This document shows, piece after piece, positions 63,606 through 64,000 of a stretch of 64,000 nucleotides of DNA (positions within the stretch are counted from its first letter, which is position 1; the number at the start of each line of letters is the position of its first letter). The position numbers and the translations under genes are program-made. Under the pieces are notes generated by a model. That model did no database searches and had not been told where the DNA came from. It worked only from the letters and a program-made list of their open reading frames with translations. The stretch is from Luteococcus peritonei (lineage in GTDB: Bacteria > Actinomycetota > Actinomycetes > Propionibacteriales > Propionibacteriaceae), in contig NZ_BAAAIX010000016.1 of NCBI RefSeq assembly GCF_039526385.1, positions 124,001 to 188,000 of the forward strand, in the 5' to 3' direction.

Positions 63606-64000
63606 TCAGACCCGCACGCCGCTGATCGCCTGCATCAGCACCTGGTGCACCGCCTCCAGCGGACGCTCCGGGCTGAAGGCCAGCCGGTCCAGGGTGGCCA
63701 CCACCAGGGCACCGAGCACCGACATCGCCACGTTCGGCAGCTGGTCGGAGGGCAGCAGCGTGGTGCCGGTGACGGCATGGCGGTCCTCGGCCAGTTCGCC
63801 GAAGATCTCCACCATCGGGCGCATCAGGATGCGGCGGGACTCGTCCAGCGAAGCGGCCCAGGTGCGTTGGGTGCGGAAGAGCTCGGTGACCACGATCTGC
63901 GCCGGGGCGGGCGCCACCGAGACCGCCTTGACCACGGCCCAGGTGGCGGCGTTCAGCGCCTCCCAGCCCCGCAGCCCTGCCCGGGCCCGCTCCATCTCCT
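63606..64000 (-). CDS. TetR-family regulator, C-terminal part (runs off the window)
   Basis: 131 codons of an open frame that continues past position 64000. The segment is all-helical with an AQIVVTELFRT motif and a helix-rich end (MSVLGALVVATLDRLAFSPE), typical of the ligand-binding domain of TetR regulators. The DNA-binding N-terminus lies outside. The identity is therefore tentative. Confidence 0.6.
   Translation of the reverse strand, partial: EMERARAGLRGWEALNAATWAVVKAVSVAPAPAQIVVTELFRTQRTWAASLDESRRILMRPMVEIFGELAEDRHAVTGTTLLPSDQLPNVAMSVLGALVVATLDRLAFSPERPLEAVHQVLMQAISGVRV

Overview
The window is high-GC DNA (about 70% by eye, not computed) from an actinobacterium. Evidence: the codon bias, a pupylation locus (mpa/arc, dop, pup), a Rv2118c-type TrmI, a PAC2 gene near metH, a WYL regulator and a DUF3054 gene. 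The order PAC2 - metH - trmI - mpa - dop - pup follows the known Mycobacterium tuberculosis order. The lack of prcBA and the presence of tyrA-cmk-der right after pup point to another lineage, possibly Propionibacteriaceae; this is inference, not a species call.

Layout. 1-24.9 kb is core chromosome: a PAC2 start, a zinc alcohol dehydrogenase, a heterodimeric ABC exporter, an APC permease, metH (possibly leaderless), dps, a PEBP protein, sppA, an in-frame HAD phosphatase-TrmI fusion, then mpa/arc, dop and pup, followed by tyrA, cmk, an acyltransferase, der, and a sodium:solute symporter with a small membrane partner. No 20S proteasome genes follow pup, and the ATPase lacks the C-terminal tail that docks on the proteasome.

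24.9-48.9 kb is an accessory island starting at a tRNA-Pro(GGG). It holds a modification-dependent (type IV, ScoMcrA-like) restriction protein, a serine recombinase, an unknown two-TM protein, and a complete six-gene type 2 BREX phage-defence operon: pglW, pglX, pglY, pglZ, brxD, brxHI. The island ends in about 700 bp of repeat-rich non-coding DNA and a 5'-truncated VapE/primase-helicase gene, the remnant of a mobile element. No tyrosine integrase and no second copy of the tRNA 3' end were seen.

48.9-64 kb is again chromosomal: a YjdF-like membrane protein, a DinB/WYL divergent pair around a palindrome, a secreted trypsin-like protease, a GH13 trehalose-synthase-like enzyme, a DHA2 MFS exporter, and a PucR regulator divergent from an amino-acid permease/thiamine-diphosphate enzyme operon with a perfect GlxR/CRP box. 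These are followed by a large secreted protein with a duplicated N-terminal domain, an SRPBCC protein and the C-terminus of a TetR regulator.

The most notable items are the type 2 BREX/type IV island, the proteasome-less Pup locus, the HAD-TrmI fusion, the repeat cluster beside the VapE remnant, and the GlxR-type site.
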